From: Citrus sinensis
Lineage: Eukaryota; Streptophyta; Magnoliopsida; Sapindales; Rutaceae
NCBI RefSeq assembly: GCF_022201045.2
Contig: NC_068563.1
Location: forward strand, 3,844,001 to 3,908,000
Reading direction: 5' to 3'
DNA: 64,000 nt
Numbering within the stretch: the first letter of the stretch is position 1; every line of letters begins with the position of its first letter. The position numbers were made by a program, and so were the translations under genes. The notes under the pieces are model-generated. The model ran no database searches and was not told the origin of the DNA. It saw only the letters and a list, made by a program, of their open reading frames with translations. Below are positions 53,032 to 64,000 of this stretch, piece by piece.

Positions 53032-53456
53032 TGTTGCGGACCGCCCAATTCACTAGCCCAATTGCCCACAATTTCGGGCTAGAGAGCCAACACAAGGCCA
53101 AGAGTGCTAGCTTGGCCCAATTCCGGAAGGTTCTAGGCAACTCTAGCACATGTGAACATGTAAATATTTTAGAATACTTTATACAATTCCAGCACATGAG
53201 TTTGACCAAGTTTGGCAAAGTTAGGTGAAGTTAGGCAAAGTTAGGCAAAGTTAGGCAAAGCCTCCCCTATAAATATGGGATGGCATTAAGCATTTGTATC
53301 CAACAAGCACTGTAATCTCTCTTTGCGCAATACAAGTTTCTTTGGCTCAATTGCTCTCTTCTCTTGTTCGAGAATCTCTAGGCTTACTTAGCAACATTCG
53401 GCAAAGTTGTCTAAGTGCCGCACGGGTTAGCTGCGCAAAACACTCATCCCGTGACA
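53032..53456 (+). repeat. 5' LTR of chromovirus
   Basis: TGTTGCGGACC...CCGTGACA. It differs from the 3' LTR by three substitutions (near 53149, 53283 and 53361) and one extra 10-bp GTTAGGCAAA unit in a short tandem run at 53219-53260. Confidence 0.96.
53268..53277 (+). promoter_or_regulatory. TATA box in chromovirus LTR
   Basis: CCCTATAAATATGGG, identical in the 3' LTR (near 58409). About 240 bp upstream of the gag start. Confidence 0.75.
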
Positions 53457-53458
53457 AG

Positions 53459-53470
53459 TGGTATCAGAGC
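53459..53470 (+). other. Primer-binding site of chromovirus
   Basis: TGGTATCAGAGC begins two bases after the LTR and is complementary to initiator Met-tRNA. Confidence 0.92.
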
Positions 53471-53506
53471 TAAGGTTTGCACGCACGCAAATTAGCTCAC
53501 GAAGCA

Positions 53507-56500
53507 ATGGCCAACCCTTCGAACGTAGCACAAGAGGGTGTTGTTGGTGTGGATGTTCCACCGGAACCAAGCCGTGGCCGAGAGGGAGAACGCGCCCAAG
53601 GCAAGACTCGCGGCAAGTCCAAGGCCCTATCCGTGGATGCGTTGGAGCCTCGTGTAGGCACTCTCGAAATAGCATTGTCCGCCGCTCAAGATAGCCTCGT
53701 GGGATTGGAGGAAAGAGTGGATGGTCTCGAGGGAGAATACGCCGAGTTCACGGTGGCCACAAAAGCTCTCATCCATGAGCAAGCGAACATTCTCCGAGGT
53801 GAGTTTCGTTCTTTCCATGATGAGTTGTTCAAACTTCGTAGTTTTGTTCAGGACGAACTACGTACTGTCCGTGCGGAAGTGGATGAAGTCCGCTCGGATT
53901 GGGCATGGCACAAGCGCACACTCTCCACAAGTCCAGCTTCTGTAAACTCGAGTGATGCGCGCCGCATTGACGTGCCAAAGCCTGACACCTACGATGGCAC
54001 ACGCAATGCCACCATCGTGGACAATTTCCTCTTTGGGCTGGATCAATACTTCGATGCCATGGGTGTCCGAGATGAGGCATCGAAAGTGGGCACTGCACCC
54101 ACCTATCTTAGAGGCGCTGCACAACTATGGTGGCGTCGCAAGCATGGCGAGATGGGCAAGGGCATTTGCGCCATCGACACTTGGGCCGACTTCAAGCAAG
54201 AACTCCGAAAGCAGTTCGCCCCAAGCAATGCGGAGAAGGAAGCACGAGTGCGCTTACGTCGCCTCAAGCAATCGGGTAGCATTCGGGACTACATCAACGA
54301 GTTCACTACCCTCATGTTGGAGATAAGCGACATGTCCGACAAGGATTCACTCTTCTACTTCCAAGATGGCCTCAAGGATTGGGCCAAGACCGAGCTTGAT
54401 AGGCGTGGTGTTCAAACACTTGACGACGCCATTGCTGTTGCGGAGTCGCTCACCGAATACTCTACCCAATCCAAGGACAAAAAGGCCAACCAAGGCAAAG
54501 GTGGGGGAGAGAGTCGCAAGGACAAGGGCAACAACCGCAAAGATTGGGGGCAGAAAAAGCCGCCTAGCAACAAGAGTTGGCAAGGAAAATCGGAGGGCAA
54601 GAAGGAGGCGCCAAAGCCGCGAAGCCCATGCTTCATATGCAATGGTCCTCATTGGGTACGCGACTGTCCGGAGAAGAGGTCGCTTAATGCTCTTGCTGCC
54701 CAACTCAAGAGCAACCCCGCAATGTCCACGGAGGAACCCCAACTCAGCATGGGTTCTCTCCAACGCCTCGGCGCACTCAATCGCCAACAGCCCGCACTCG
54801 TCAAGAAAGGGCTCATGTATGTAAGCGCAAAGGTAAACGGTCAGTCCGTTCGTGCGCTGCTAGACACGGGAGCAACACACAATTTCGTGTCCGTAGACGA
54901 GGCCAAGCGCTTAGGCCTCAAGGCCACTAAGGAAGGAGGCACAATGAAGGCTGTGAACTCACCCGCCAAGCCAATTGCGGGAATCGCACAAGGCGTGCAC
55001 ATCACACTTGGTACGTGGAGCGGAAAGCTTGACTTCTCCATCGTGCCCATGGACGACTTCAAGATGGTCCTCGGCATGGAATTCTTCGACCAAGTCCATG
55101 CCTTCCCACTGCCCGCTACAAACTCCCTAAGCATCCTCGACGGGAGTAAAGCATGCATGGTACCCACGGAGCGAGGCAAGTCCGAGGAGAAGACACTCTC
55201 CGCCATGCAATTCAAAAGGGCTTTCAAGAAGGACCCAAGCTTCTTGGTCTCCATTCGGGAACTAAATGAGGAAGGAAATAGCGGAACGTCGCCAAACCAA
55301 GTCCCTCCACGAATTCAAGCCGTCCTCGAATATTACAAGGATGTGATGCCTCCAGAACTTCCGAAGAAGCTCCCACCTCCGCGAGAGGTAGATCATGCGA
55401 TTGAACTGGAACAAGGCGCAAAGCCACCAGCCTTGGCACCCTACCGCATGGCGCCACCTGAATTAGAGGAGTTGCGGAGACAACTCAAAGACTTGCTGGA
55501 TGCAGGCTACATTCGCCCCTCAAAGGCCCCATTCGGTGCACCGGTCCTCTTCCAAAAGAAAAAGGATGGATCGCTGCGGATGTGCATCGACTATAGAGCG
55601 CTCAACAAGATCACTATCAAGAACAAGTATCCGATTCCCTTGATTGCGGACTTGTTCGACCAGCTTGGCAAAGCACGGTACTTCACCAAACTTGACTTGC
55701 GCTCCGGGTATTATCAAGTGCGCATCGCCAAGGGAGACGAACTGAAGACAGCGTGCACAACAAGGTACGGGTCTTTCGAATTCCTTGTGATGCCTTTTGG
55801 CCTTACTAATGCACCCGCCACATTTTGCACACTCATGAACAAGGTACTCCAACCATTCCTCGACCGCTTCGTGGTCGTGTACTTGGACGACATTGTGGTG
55901 TATAGCACCACACTCGAGGATCATGCCCAACACTTGCAACAAGTCCTCCAAGTACTTCGAGACAATGAGCTCTTCCTCAAACTAGAGAAGTGCTCGTTTG
56001 CCCAACAAGAGGTGGAGTTCCTTGGCCACAAGATTGCGGGCGGGAAGATCATGATGGAGAATGACAAAGTAAAGGCCATCCTCGATTGGGAGCCTCCCTC
56101 GAAAGTACCCGAGCTTCGCTCATTCCTTGGGCTGGTGAATTACTACCGCCGCTTCATTAAGGGCTATTCAGCCAAGGCGGCACCCTTGACAGATATGCTC
56201 AAGAAAAACAGAACGTGGCATTGGTCTGAAGAGTGCCAGCGTGCATTCGAGGAGTTGAAGAAGGCAATTTCGGAGGAACCAGTCCTCGCTCTTCCGGACC
56301 ACACCAAGCCCTTCGAAGTTCAAACGGATGCCTCAGATTTCGCCATAGGTGGAGTCCTTATGCAAGAAGGCCACCCAATAGCGTTCGAGAGTCGAAAGCT
56401 AAATGACACGGAACGCCGCTACACGGTGCAAGAAAAGGATATGACAGCCATCATCCATTGTCTAAGAGTGTGGCGACATTACTTGCTTGGCTCACACTTC

Positions 56501-58171
56501 ACGATCATGACGGACAACGTGGCGACAAGCTACTTTCAAACTCAAAAGAAGTTGAGTCCGAAGCAAGCACGGTGGCAAGATTTCCTTGCGGAATTCGACT
56601 ATCGGCTAGAGTACAAACCGGGGAAAGCCAATGTTGTTGCGGACGCTCTAAGCCGCAAGGCGGAATTGGCAACACTTAGCATGAGCCAACCGAAGTCCGA
56701 CCTTGTCTCACGCATCAAGGAAGGCCTCCAACAAGATCCGCTAGCAAAGGATTTGCTGGAGAAGGTGCTCGAAGGAAAGACAAGGCGGTTTTGGCAAGAG
56801 GAAGGCATCCTCCTCACCAAGGGAGATCGGCTGTTCGTGCCAAGGTGGGGAAACTTGCGGAAGGAAGTAATCAAGGAGTGCCACGACTCTAAGTGGGCTG
56901 GTCACCCAGGAATCGAGCGCACCACCGCACTAGTTCAAGCCTCGTATTTTTGGCCGAACATGAGGGACGACATCGAGGCATATGTGCGAACTTGTCTTGT
57001 GTGCCAACAAGACAAGGTGGATCATCAACTTCCAGCGGGACTGTTAGAGCCACTACCACTAGCAACAAGGCCATGGGAGAGTGTCTCCATGGACTTCATC
57101 ACATCACTACCCAAGTCCGAAGGATGCGGTAGCATCATGGTCGTTGTCGACCGATACAGCAAGTATGCTACATTCATTGCCGCACCCGTCGATTGCAAAG
57201 CGGACGAGGCAGCCCGCCTATTCGTCAAGCACATTGTGAAGCTTTGGGGAGTTCCGAAGAGCATTGTGAGCGACCGAGACCCTCGGTTTACTGGGCGGTT
57301 TTGGACGGAGCTCTTTAAGATGTTGGGGACCGATCTCAAGTTCTCGACAAGTTTCCACCCACAAACGGATGGGCAGACCGAGCGTATTAATGGCCTCCTC
57401 GAGATGTACCTGAGGCATTATGTGAGCGCTCACCAGGGGGATTGGGCGAAGCTACTCGACATCGCCCAATTTTCTTATAACTTGCAGCGAAGCGAGGCTA
57501 CAGGCAAGAGTCCGTTCGAGATCATCATGGGATTCCAGCCCATGACCCCCAATGCCATAGCCTCGACTTACGGAGGGAAAAGCCCCGCGGCACACAAGCT
57601 CGCCCGCGAATGGCATGAGGAAGCGGACATCACGCGAGCCTATCTCGACAAAGCCGCGAGGAAAATGAAGAAATGGGCTGATACAAGGAGACGGCATGTT
57701 GAGTACAAGGAAGGAGATCAAGTCATGATCAAGCTCCTACCCCAACAATTCAAGACTTTGCGGAAAGTTCACAAGGGGTTAGTGAGGCGCTACGAGGGAC
57801 CCTTCCGAGTTGTTCGACGTGTAGGCAACGTTTCGTATCAACTCCAACTTCCGCCAAGACTCAAGATCCATCCGGTCTTCCATGTGAGCCTTCTCAAGCC
57901 ATATCATGAAGACATGGGAGAACCAAGTCGCGGAGAATCGAGGCGCGCGCCAACTGCCGTTGTCACCGCGTTCGACAAAGATGTGGACTACATCATTGCG
58001 GACCGAACGGTTTCGAGGAGGGGCGTGCCAGCACATAGCGAGTACTTGGTGAAGTGGAAAAACCTCCCCGAGAGCGAAGCCACTTGGGAACGGGAAGATG
58101 ATTTGTGGCAATTCGCTGAGCACATCCAGCACTTCAAGCACGAGAGCGCGACGAGGACGCCGCTAGCTTAG
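53507..58171 (+). CDS. Chromovirus gag-pol polyprotein
   Basis: 1554 codons without a stop. The start is ATG 53507 ([13 protein letters not shown]); the frame is open upstream but with no earlier ATG. Order: coiled-coil and gag (to about 290), basic linker, zinc knuckle [13 protein letters not shown] (about 375, a CX2CX3HX4C variant), aspartic protease [10 protein letters not shown] (about 451), reverse transcriptase (about 625-800, YLDD at 792-795), RNase H ([10 protein letters not shown] about 940), integrase with HHCC (about 1130-1168) and DDE ([20 protein letters not shown]), GPY/F module ([12 protein letters not shown]), and chromodomain ([20 protein letters not shown], about 1505-1530). 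All catalytic residues are in place. Chromodomains steer integration to particular chromatin. Protease must release the separate proteins, since gag and pol share one frame. Confidence 0.97.
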   Translation: MANPSNVAQEGVVGVDVPPEPSRGREGERAQGKTRGKSKALSVDALEPRVGTLEIALSAAQDSLVGLEERVDGLEGEYAEFTVATKALIHEQANILRGEFRSFHDELFKLRSFVQDELRTVRAEVDEVRSDWAWHKRTLSTSPASVNSSDARRIDVPKPDTYDGTRNATIVDNFLFGLDQYFDAMGVRDEASKVGTAPTYLRGAAQLWWRRKHGEMGKGICAIDTWADFKQELRKQFAPSNAEKEARVRLRRLKQSGSIRDYINEFTTLMLEISDMSDKDSLFYFQDGLKDWAKTELDRRGVQTLDDAIAVAESLTEYSTQSKDKKANQGKGGGESRKDKGNNRKDWGQKKPPSNKSWQGKSEGKKEAPKPRSPCFICNGPHWVRDCPEKRSLNALAAQLKSNPAMSTEEPQLSMGSLQRLGALNRQQPALVKKGLMYVSAKVNGQSVRALLDTGATHNFVSVDEAKRLGLKATKEGGTMKAVNSPAKPIAGIAQGVHITLGTWSGKLDFSIVPMDDFKMVLGMEFFDQVHAFPLPATNSLSILDGSKACMVPTERGKSEEKTLSAMQFKRAFKKDPSFLVSIRELNEEGNSGTSPNQVPPRIQAVLEYYKDVMPPELPKKLPPPREVDHAIELEQGAKPPALAPYRMAPPELEELRRQLKDLLDAGYIRPSKAPFGAPVLFQKKKDGSLRMCIDYRALNKITIKNKYPIPLIADLFDQLGKARYFTKLDLRSGYYQVRIAKGDELKTACTTRYGSFEFLVMPFGLTNAPATFCTLMNKVLQPFLDRFVVVYLDDIVVYSTTLEDHAQHLQQVLQVLRDNELFLKLEKCSFAQQEVEFLGHKIAGGKIMMENDKVKAILDWEPPSKVPELRSFLGLVNYYRRFIKGYSAKAAPLTDMLKKNRTWHWSEECQRAFEELKKAISEEPVLALPDHTKPFEVQTDASDFAIGGVLMQEGHPIAFESRKLNDTERRYTVQEKDMTAIIHCLRVWRHYLLGSHFTIMTDNVATSYFQTQKKLSPKQARWQDFLAEFDYRLEYKPGKANVVADALSRKAELATLSMSQPKSDLVSRIKEGLQQDPLAKDLLEKVLEGKTRRFWQEEGILLTKGDRLFVPRWGNLRKEVIKECHDSKWAGHPGIERTTALVQASYFWPNMRDDIEAYVRTCLVCQQDKVDHQLPAGLLEPLPLATRPWESVSMDFITSLPKSEGCGSIMVVVDRYSKYATFIAAPVDCKADEAARLFVKHIVKLWGVPKSIVSDRDPRFTGRFWTELFKMLGTDLKFSTSFHPQTDGQTERINGLLEMYLRHYVSAHQGDWAKLLDIAQFSYNLQRSEATGKSPFEIIMGFQPMTPNAIASTYGGKSPAAHKLAREWHEEADITRAYLDKAARKMKKWADTRRRHVEYKEGDQVMIKLLPQQFKTLRKVHKGLVRRYEGPFRVVRRVGNVSYQLQLPPRLKIHPVFHVSLLKPYHEDMGEPSRGESRRAPTAVVTAFDKDVDYIIADRTVSRRGVPAHSEYLVKWKNLPESEATWEREDDLWQFAEHIQHFKHESATRTPLA

Positions 58172-58182
58172 GTGGGGGAGGA
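58171..58182 (+). other. Polypurine tract of chromovirus
   Basis: GGTGGGGGAGGA lies directly before the 3' LTR and overlaps the last base of the gag-pol stop codon. Confidence 0.85.
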
Positions 58183-58597
58183 TGTTGCGGACCGCCCAAT
58201 TCACTAGCCCAATTGCCCACAATTTCGGGCTAGAGAGCCAACACAAGGCCAAGAGTGCTAGCTTGGCCCAATTCCGGAAGGTTCTAGGCAACTCTAGCAC
58301 ATGTGAACATGTAAATATTCTAGAATACTTTATACAATTCCAGCACATGAGTTTGACCAAGTTTGGCAAAGTTAGGTGAAGTTAGGCAAAGTTAGGCAAA
58401 GCCTCCCCTATAAATATGGGATGTCATTAAGCATTTGTATCCAACAAGCACTGTAATCTCTCTTTGCGCAATACAAGTTTCTTTGGCTCAATTGCTCTCT
58501 TTTCTTGTTCGAGAATCTCTAGGCTTACTTAGCAACATTCGGCAAAGTTGTCTAAGTGCCGCACGGGTTAGCTGCGCAAAACACTCATCCCGTGACA
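58183..58597 (+). repeat. 3' LTR of chromovirus
   Basis: 415 bp, nearly identical to 53032-53456, with one fewer 10-bp GTTAGGCAAA unit. Confidence 0.96.
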
Positions 58598-60180
58598 CGA
58601 TGCTTACTACTTTTCAACACACTAAAATAGGCAAAGGCTTGAAATCCTATTATCACTTATCACTTTGCCTTGCAATATTCCTCTTATTAACAATCCATTG
58701 TACCCTAAAAAATTTACATGTGACAAAAGCAAATAAAAAACAAGCTAGTTCCCATTTTGCAACTCCTCGATAACTTATGAGCACTGAACCAAGAACATAG
58801 TTTCACTCTTTATCTCTAAAAGAAAAGGTGCAACAATTAGTGAACACAGCCATAAGCATTTCTAGGCTCAACGTGCCATCCCACCAATAGTGGGCCAGAG
58901 CGCTACAGATGGTCTCATGTCTTGGACTCGGGATGCATTTTATTGCTACAGAGCCCAGTGCCACAAGCTTCCCAACTGTAAATTTATCAGCTGCTAGTTT
59001 TATTGCAAGTTTGTATCTCAAGATGGGGCAAATAGTGTCAACTGATGCTCGGTGCCATGTACAATGTTGGTCTAGCCAGGTTGACGTATTGGGGTCCTAA
59101 TGTTAATAAGTTCCATGACTTGAGATGAGGCCGTGGCCAAGAAACGCCTAAAGAGAATCCATTGGCGGTATCAATGTATATTGTGAATTATGTTATAGGT
59201 TCAGAAGAAATGGGTAATAGAAAAAGTTCAACTAAAGACAGGCTTAACGGTCTCTAGTTGTTGCAAGCATTATACTATTTATGATGTTGACAATTGAAAA
59301 GGCGTTAATCGATTGCACTTTCATCTAAAGGTATTATTATTTATTACGTTTATCATAATTTGTAAAGACAATTAGTGTGATGCATCATGTTATATGTATG
59401 ATACTTTATATTATCTTAATTAAGTTCTGCCTTGTTGCGGGTGACAAAATAGGATTTGGAAGACACATATTTGCTGATTTGGATCTGCACAAAGGATTTA
59501 TCAGAGGCCAAAGGTCTTGATGGGTTTGCACTTACATATAATCCAAATTAAAGCTCATATGCATACTAGTTGAAGAATGTAAAGATAATTTTCCCAAAAA
59601 AAACATGTGAAACTAATTTTCAAAAACAAATTTATATTGTCAAGTTGGTTATTAAGTTTTGGCAATAATTGTTTAAATTGAACTACAAATTACTTAATGT
59701 ATCTCTACCAATTTCTATGTGTATCCACATCTTACTGTATGTTTCGTTATGCACGTGGAAGATTTTCATTTTCAATATTTTTTAACAAAACGATCTGGGC
59801 TAAAGTCCGGCAGGATGTGAAGGAAGATTGACCTTCTGCCATCCCTCCAAAAACCCCTATAGGACCCACTTTTTTTATACCTTCCACTAAAATATTTAAT
59901 AGTGATATAAATATGTTATGACACCCCGTTTTAATTCTATAAAGAACCCTACAAAATGTAAAAAGGGTAAGGAGTAGTTTAAAGGGACGGTAAAAGAACC
60001 ACTCGTGGAGGAAACAGTCTGCCGTGTTAGACTCATTTTTCAAATTATTAATTTTATAAACCCTCTTAAACCAAATAAACATTAATAATGGAGTAATAGT
60101 CATCAATTTCTGTGCCTAAGAAGTTTCCTTTCAAGAATCTCACCTCTTGTCTGGTCGTCTTCCCCTCAATTTCAAGATAA
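58598..60180. other. Intergenic right of the chromovirus
   Basis: No convincing gene. A moderately GC-rich stretch at 58860-59100 (GGGCCAGAGCGCTACAGATG...) stands out from AT-rich surroundings and may be a repeat fragment. A minus-strand frame of 119 codons (60106-59747) has no recognisable similarity and is probably chance. Confidence 0.35.
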
Positions 60181-60588
60181 AAAAAGGCTCTGCCTCGCTC
60201 ACAACGAATACTCCCTATTCTCGAAAACGTAAACGCAACTCTTCGAACAAATTTATCAACTTCTTTTTATTAGAACTCTGTCTTGCTACGAATACTCTCG
60301 ATTTCCAAATACGTGAATGGAATTCTGCAAACATATTTTACGAAATAACAAAATTTAGCACTCACTTAATAACAAATTTTGTTATTTATCTGTTTTTTTA
60401 TTAAGTGAATTTGTTATTTCATAAAAAAATATTTACAGAGTTCTGTTCAATATTCGAGAATCGAGAGTATTTGTCGAGAGCAAGACAGAGTCCTAATAAA
60501 AAGAAGCTGAGAAATTTTGTTTCAAGAGTTGCATTCACATATTCAAGAATTGAGAGTATTCGTCGTGAGCAAGACATAACCTTTTTTT
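60181..60588. repeat. Long inverted repeat (about 190-bp arms, short loop)
   Basis: The left arm 60181-60370 is the inverse of the right arm 60399-60588, with short mismatches and a 9-bp insertion near 60350. The loop is about 28 bp. Each arm contains two related roughly 90-bp units, so CTTGCT-CGACGAATACTCTC-type sequence occurs four times (about 60194, 60281, and inverted near 60480 and 60570). If transcribed it would form a long double-stranded hairpin. No open frame or transposon ends were identified. Confidence 0.85.
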
Positions 60589-62236
60589 ATCGAGTGAGTG
60601 CTAAATTTTGTTATTTCATAATTTGTTTTACCACTGTACATGATGGCATGAGTATTTATTTTGAATATGATTTTGTTGAATTTCTAAAATTCTGCTTAAT
60701 CTCGACGGAGTTAGTGTAAAGTTTATTGGGTTTTTTTTCAAGTATTGAAATTTTATTAACCTTTTTTTCTTTTTATATTATGATTGGATTTAATTTTTTT
60801 TAATCAATTATCATATAATCTTGTTGTGCATGACGGTAGGAGTATTTATTTTAAATATGATTTTGTTGCATTTCGGAGATTCTTTGAATCTTGTCATGTT
60901 ATTAGTTATGGGAGTTAGTGTAAAGTTTATTGGTTTTCAATTTTTTTCTTTAATTGCTGAAATTTTATGAATCGTTTTTCTTTTTTAAATTATGATTCTT
61001 TTATTCTTAATCAGTTATCAGATAATCTTTTTTTAGAAGAGTTATCATATAATCTTGTTAATTCCTTTTTTTTGCCCAATTGAAAGAAAATGCCTCAATG
61101 CACACGAACTGTTCTGAGGGTCTATGCAAAGACCCGAACTAGTATTGATGGTTTATGCAAAGTATCATTGTGCGAGAATTCTTGTGTAGAAAATGTTTGT
61201 GTTTGTTTTTGGTGGATTTTGGGTTAAAGGACAAATAGGTGAAATCACACTTGAAACAATGAATTTGTCTTGAGGGGTTTGGAGTACCTCACTGAGTCAT
61301 GGTGTGTAGGCTAATTTGGGCTCACAAAAAAGCTAAAGAAGAAGAGGTTTCGGATGGCAGCAACGAGGGAGTTTGGACGAGAGTTAGAAATCTTGAAGAA
61401 ACGCCTCCCAATCTGCAAAACAAGGAAATGAGGTTAGAGGTGGAGTCGGCGATGGTCGGCGATCACACTCCAATGCTTAAGTTAGCTACTTGGGCTTTTT
61501 AGATGATGAGAGTTTGCAAGCTCTCTGAGAAAGTGGTGGTTGGAGGTTGAAAAAGACCTCAGCCCCCTAATTTTGTGTGTGTGACAGTGATAAAATTTTT
61601 TAGGGTATGTGTATAAGAGGTCATAAGAGAGAAATAAAACCTTCTTGGGCCTTTATATAGTACAACCTTTGTACCTTACCTTGGTACAGTCAAGTCAGTC
61701 TCAATGGCTTTCACGGGATAACAAAATACTTAAATATTTGTGTCTAGAAAATTAATCAAAATGAAACTAAAAGAGCTTAATTAAAAGAAATCCTCCTTTA
61801 AATAGGAAAGAATGGTGATAATGAAGAATAGGGATCATTGGAATTTAAAAAATCCTCCAGATAAGATAATGTTTCTTTAAATTTAAATTAGGTAGGATTC
61901 TTGAGTGTTCAAAATCGGAACCCCTATCCCTCAGCGTTTATGTAGTTATATAGGAGTATGAATCATTTCTGTCTGGATCTTGGTGGAGTCATTTTTTTGG
62001 ATAGAGCTCCCCTTTTTTATCTCGTTTAATTCTAGAATTGTAGATTTTCAGATAGGACTCTATCCCCCACATCTCTAGAATTGTGGATTTAAATGTGTGT
62101 GTGTGTGTGTGTGTACAAAATTGTTTTGTTGTAAATAACTCTATGGGAACAAAATAATTTTTGGATAGAACCATTTAGCACAACAAAAGCGTTTGTTGCC
62201 AAATAATTTTTTAAGCAAGTTGGACATTCTTTCACA
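60589..62236. other. Intergenic, no gene recognised
   Basis: AT-rich. Two similar segments, 60640-60720 and 60828-60930 (GAGTATTTATTTTGAATATG / GAGTATTTATTTTAAATATG), are a diverged direct repeat of about 190 bp period. A (TG) microsatellite lies at 62094-62114. A 67-codon frame at 61299-61502 (KKAKEEEVSDGSNEGVWTRV) has no recognised family. Confidence 0.4.
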
Positions 62237-64000
62237 CATTACAAGAAAATTGGCAATAGATGATAGACACTTTATGACGGATTCCGAGAAAAAAGGTATA
62301 GGTCATAAAAATATGATATAGTTGTGATAGATTTTTTGTCTATCATGTATTCATAACTGATTCGTGATGGACTCGTGATAAAAAAAGATTATGTCAAGAA
62401 TATATGATGTCTTTGTGATATAAATTTAAACAACAATAATACATGATAAAATTTACGCGTTGACTTGATTTTAGCGCATTTTTGACCTAAATTTTGGGTA
62501 TTATTTAAAATAAAATATTATGCGAATGAAAACATGTCGCAATTTTAGCTAACTTGGAATGACAACATTTTGTACATAAATATAAAATTTTAAAACTTTT
62601 TATTGTAAAATAAAATTTAAAAACTTGAAATGCGTCATTTTGGTGCAGAGTTGGACTTCTTTAATCCCTAATTTTTTCTAAGTATCAACATACAACTCAC
62701 AAACATACAGAGAGTAGGCTTAGGCTAAAACTCTCAATTCTAACTTCTCTTAATCTCTTATACTGACTTCCGTTTTGCCATTATCTTACCAGAATCTCGG
62801 CCGTCGTCATCTTGCCATCATCTTCCTAATGTATTGGTTACTGATTGCATTGTGAAATTGACTGCGTGAAGGTGTATTTCGTGGTATTGCCATCGTGTTC
62901 CTCACCATCGTTTTTCTATCCTCGTCTTGCTATCTTCCTCACCATCATTTTTTCAAAGCCTTTGATATGCTTTCTATTATGTCTTCTTTTTGCATGCTGT
63001 TTATTTTGCACAAATCTAAGTTAAATGAATTAATTCTATAAATAATCTAACGATAAAACCTCATTGAAAAATTGATTAGTTAATTTGTTGAAGGAGAGCA
63101 TAGAATGTTAGTTTGTTAGGGTTAGCAGTAGCAGAAGCACAACAGTAGCAGTAGCATGAGTGAAGTAGATTTTGGAGTTGAAGGATTAGAGAAAATGGAT
63201 AATTATTTAGCAACAGTAGTACTACTAGTAGCAGGACCAAGAGCCAAATAATTTGTCTATTGTGGTAAATTTGCATATCTAGGGTTAATTTTTCATTGAA
63301 GTTCCGGGTTATTAAGAAATGAGTGAAGCAGCAGTACTTTTTTTTTCAACAAATTTATACTTGGAACCTAATTTAGCTTTTAATGCAAAATTGTATTTTA
63401 ATTTGTTGAAAATGTGTATCTTTCCTTATGCAATAGTTGATTCTATATTTTTGTTGGAGCAGCTTGCTGCCACCTCTTTTGTTGCAGAGTTTGTTGCGTC
63501 TCTTTTGCTGGAACAATTTATTGTATATGAATTAATTTGATTTGGTAAATAAATTGCATTTCTTTATTTTTAGAATTTTGAGTTCGTTAGTTAATTTATA
63601 GTTGCATGAAAGCAATTTAATATTATGGTCCTTTATATGATAGCATGACTTGAAGTTGTATGGGGCTTGATTTTTATGTTATGTTGTGACTATTGTAATG
63701 TGTTTGTTTACTTGCATTTTGTGTTGTGACTACTATAATGTGTGGGGTTGAAATTTTTTGTTATGTTTATGTTGTAGTAAGGGTATTTAAAATGATGTTA
63801 ATTTGTACTTTTGCATATCTAGGGTTATTTTTTATTGAAGTATAGGGTTATTAGGAAATAATGAAGTAGCATTACTGGTTATACTTAGAACCTCATTAGA
63901 ACTTAATTTATCTTCTGATGCAAAATTGTATTGTAATTTGTTGAAAAAGAGTATCTTTCCTTATGTAATAATTGATCATTTGTTTTTGTTGGAACAACTT
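62237..64000 (+). mobile_element. Probable left end of a CACTA (En/Spm) transposon
   Basis: CATTACAAGAAAAT at 62237 matches the common plant CACTA terminus CACTACAAGAAAA at 12 of 13 positions. It is followed by the usual GGCAATAG...TTTATGACGG subterminal context and repeated GTGAT motifs to about 62430. No right terminus (TTTTCTTGTAGTG) is seen before the window ends, so the element would continue to the right. No transposase frame is inside the window. The right limit given is only the window edge. Confidence 0.5.
63271..64000 (+). repeat. Direct duplication, 540-bp period, cut by window end
   Basis: TTGCATATCTAGGGTTA starts at 63271 and 63811. About 190 bp after each point align (GCAAAATTGTATT, TTTGTTGAAAA, GTATCTTTCCTTATG). 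The second copy runs off the window. Several small shifts show that the duplication is old. Confidence 0.75.

Larger units (their letters stand above)
53032..58597 (+). mobile_element. Young, apparently intact Ty3/gypsy chromovirus (5.6 kb)
   Basis: 425-bp and 415-bp LTRs, initiator-Met primer site, one uninterrupted gag-pol frame with C-terminal chromodomain, and a polypurine tract: every part needed for autonomous movement is visible. The flanking duplication is CGAT (53028-53031 and 58598-58601); a fifth base does not match. Small size, one frame and a chromodomain after a GPY/F module fit the Reina-like chromoviruses, but I assign the clade only tentatively. Three substitutions between LTRs make it the youngest insertion in the window. 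Its GC content and codon use are clearly higher than those of the AT-rich surroundings. Confidence 0.96.

Noticed and set aside
53477..53506. Extension of the chromovirus frame upstream of 53507
   Set aside because: The upstream codons begin with TTG and contain no ATG; 53507 is the first ATG.
54347..57721. Numerous antisense frames across gag-pol
   Set aside because: GC-rich antisense shadows of the 1554-codon frame, with no domains.
59747..60106. 119-codon minus-strand frame
   Set aside because: No recognisable domain, AT-rich composition, no promoter or splice context.
61299..61502. 67-codon plus-strand frame
   Set aside because: Short, no family recognised, inside repeat-rich DNA; possible but unsupported.

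Overview
The window is plant nuclear DNA, almost certainly from a eudicot and probably a woody rosid. Coding genes have GT-AG introns, the intergenic DNA is AT-rich, and the gene families are plant-specific: leucine-rich-repeat extensins, a CC-NB-LRR resistance gene and 2-oxoglutarate dioxygenases. LTR retrotransposons and small DNA transposons fill the rest. A Citrus-like genome is a guess, not something the sequence proves. From memory, a pollen LRX gene beside 2-oxoglutarate oxygenases matches the Arabidopsis interval At3g19000-At3g19020, so the gene core may be a conserved block.

Layout. 1-3773: internally deleted Ty1/copia element (copia-1, minus strand), cut by the window start. 4052-18793: composite Ty3/gypsy relic resembling the Tat lineage, with three LTRs (4052-13456 interrupted, 16631-17294, 18222-18793). 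A decayed 8.8 kb copia element (copia-2, 4601-13370, minus strand, 5-bp target duplication) sits inside its first LTR. The relic also holds a 1.25 kb inverted-terminal element, an 85-bp tandem repeat and an antisense gene with its own TATA box.

20124-38333 is the gene-rich core. It has a head-to-head pair of LRX cell-wall genes (minus 20124-23198, plus 24961-27417), a small receptor-like pseudokinase (minus, 28244-29420), a nine-exon DUF719/FAM114-like gene (30840-35912) and a three-exon 2-oxoglutarate dioxygenase (36832-38333). An ORF1-type LINE copy and an AT-rich transposon follow. A single-exon CC-NB-LRR gene (41200-44691) comes next, then two broken dioxygenase copies (45494-45965 and 49412-50818), which show that the dioxygenase locus was tandemly duplicated. 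Small transposons with visible target duplications lie at 46265-47048 and 51191-51839.

53032-58597 is a young, apparently intact Ty3/gypsy chromovirus: 425/415-bp LTRs with three substitutions between them, and one uninterrupted 1554-codon gag-pol ending in a chromodomain. The last 5.4 kb has no convincing gene. It holds a long near-perfect inverted repeat (60181-60588), the likely left end of a CACTA transposon (from 62237) and a 540-bp-period direct duplication running off the window.

The LRX pair probably works in cell walls of tip-growing cells, the CNL in pathogen sensing and the dioxygenase in small-molecule oxidation. There is no sign that they form one pathway. Nothing here is a clearly new system. 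The best leads are the antisense spliced gene in the Tat-like relic with its three-LTR architecture, and the 190-bp-arm hairpin at 60.2 kb.
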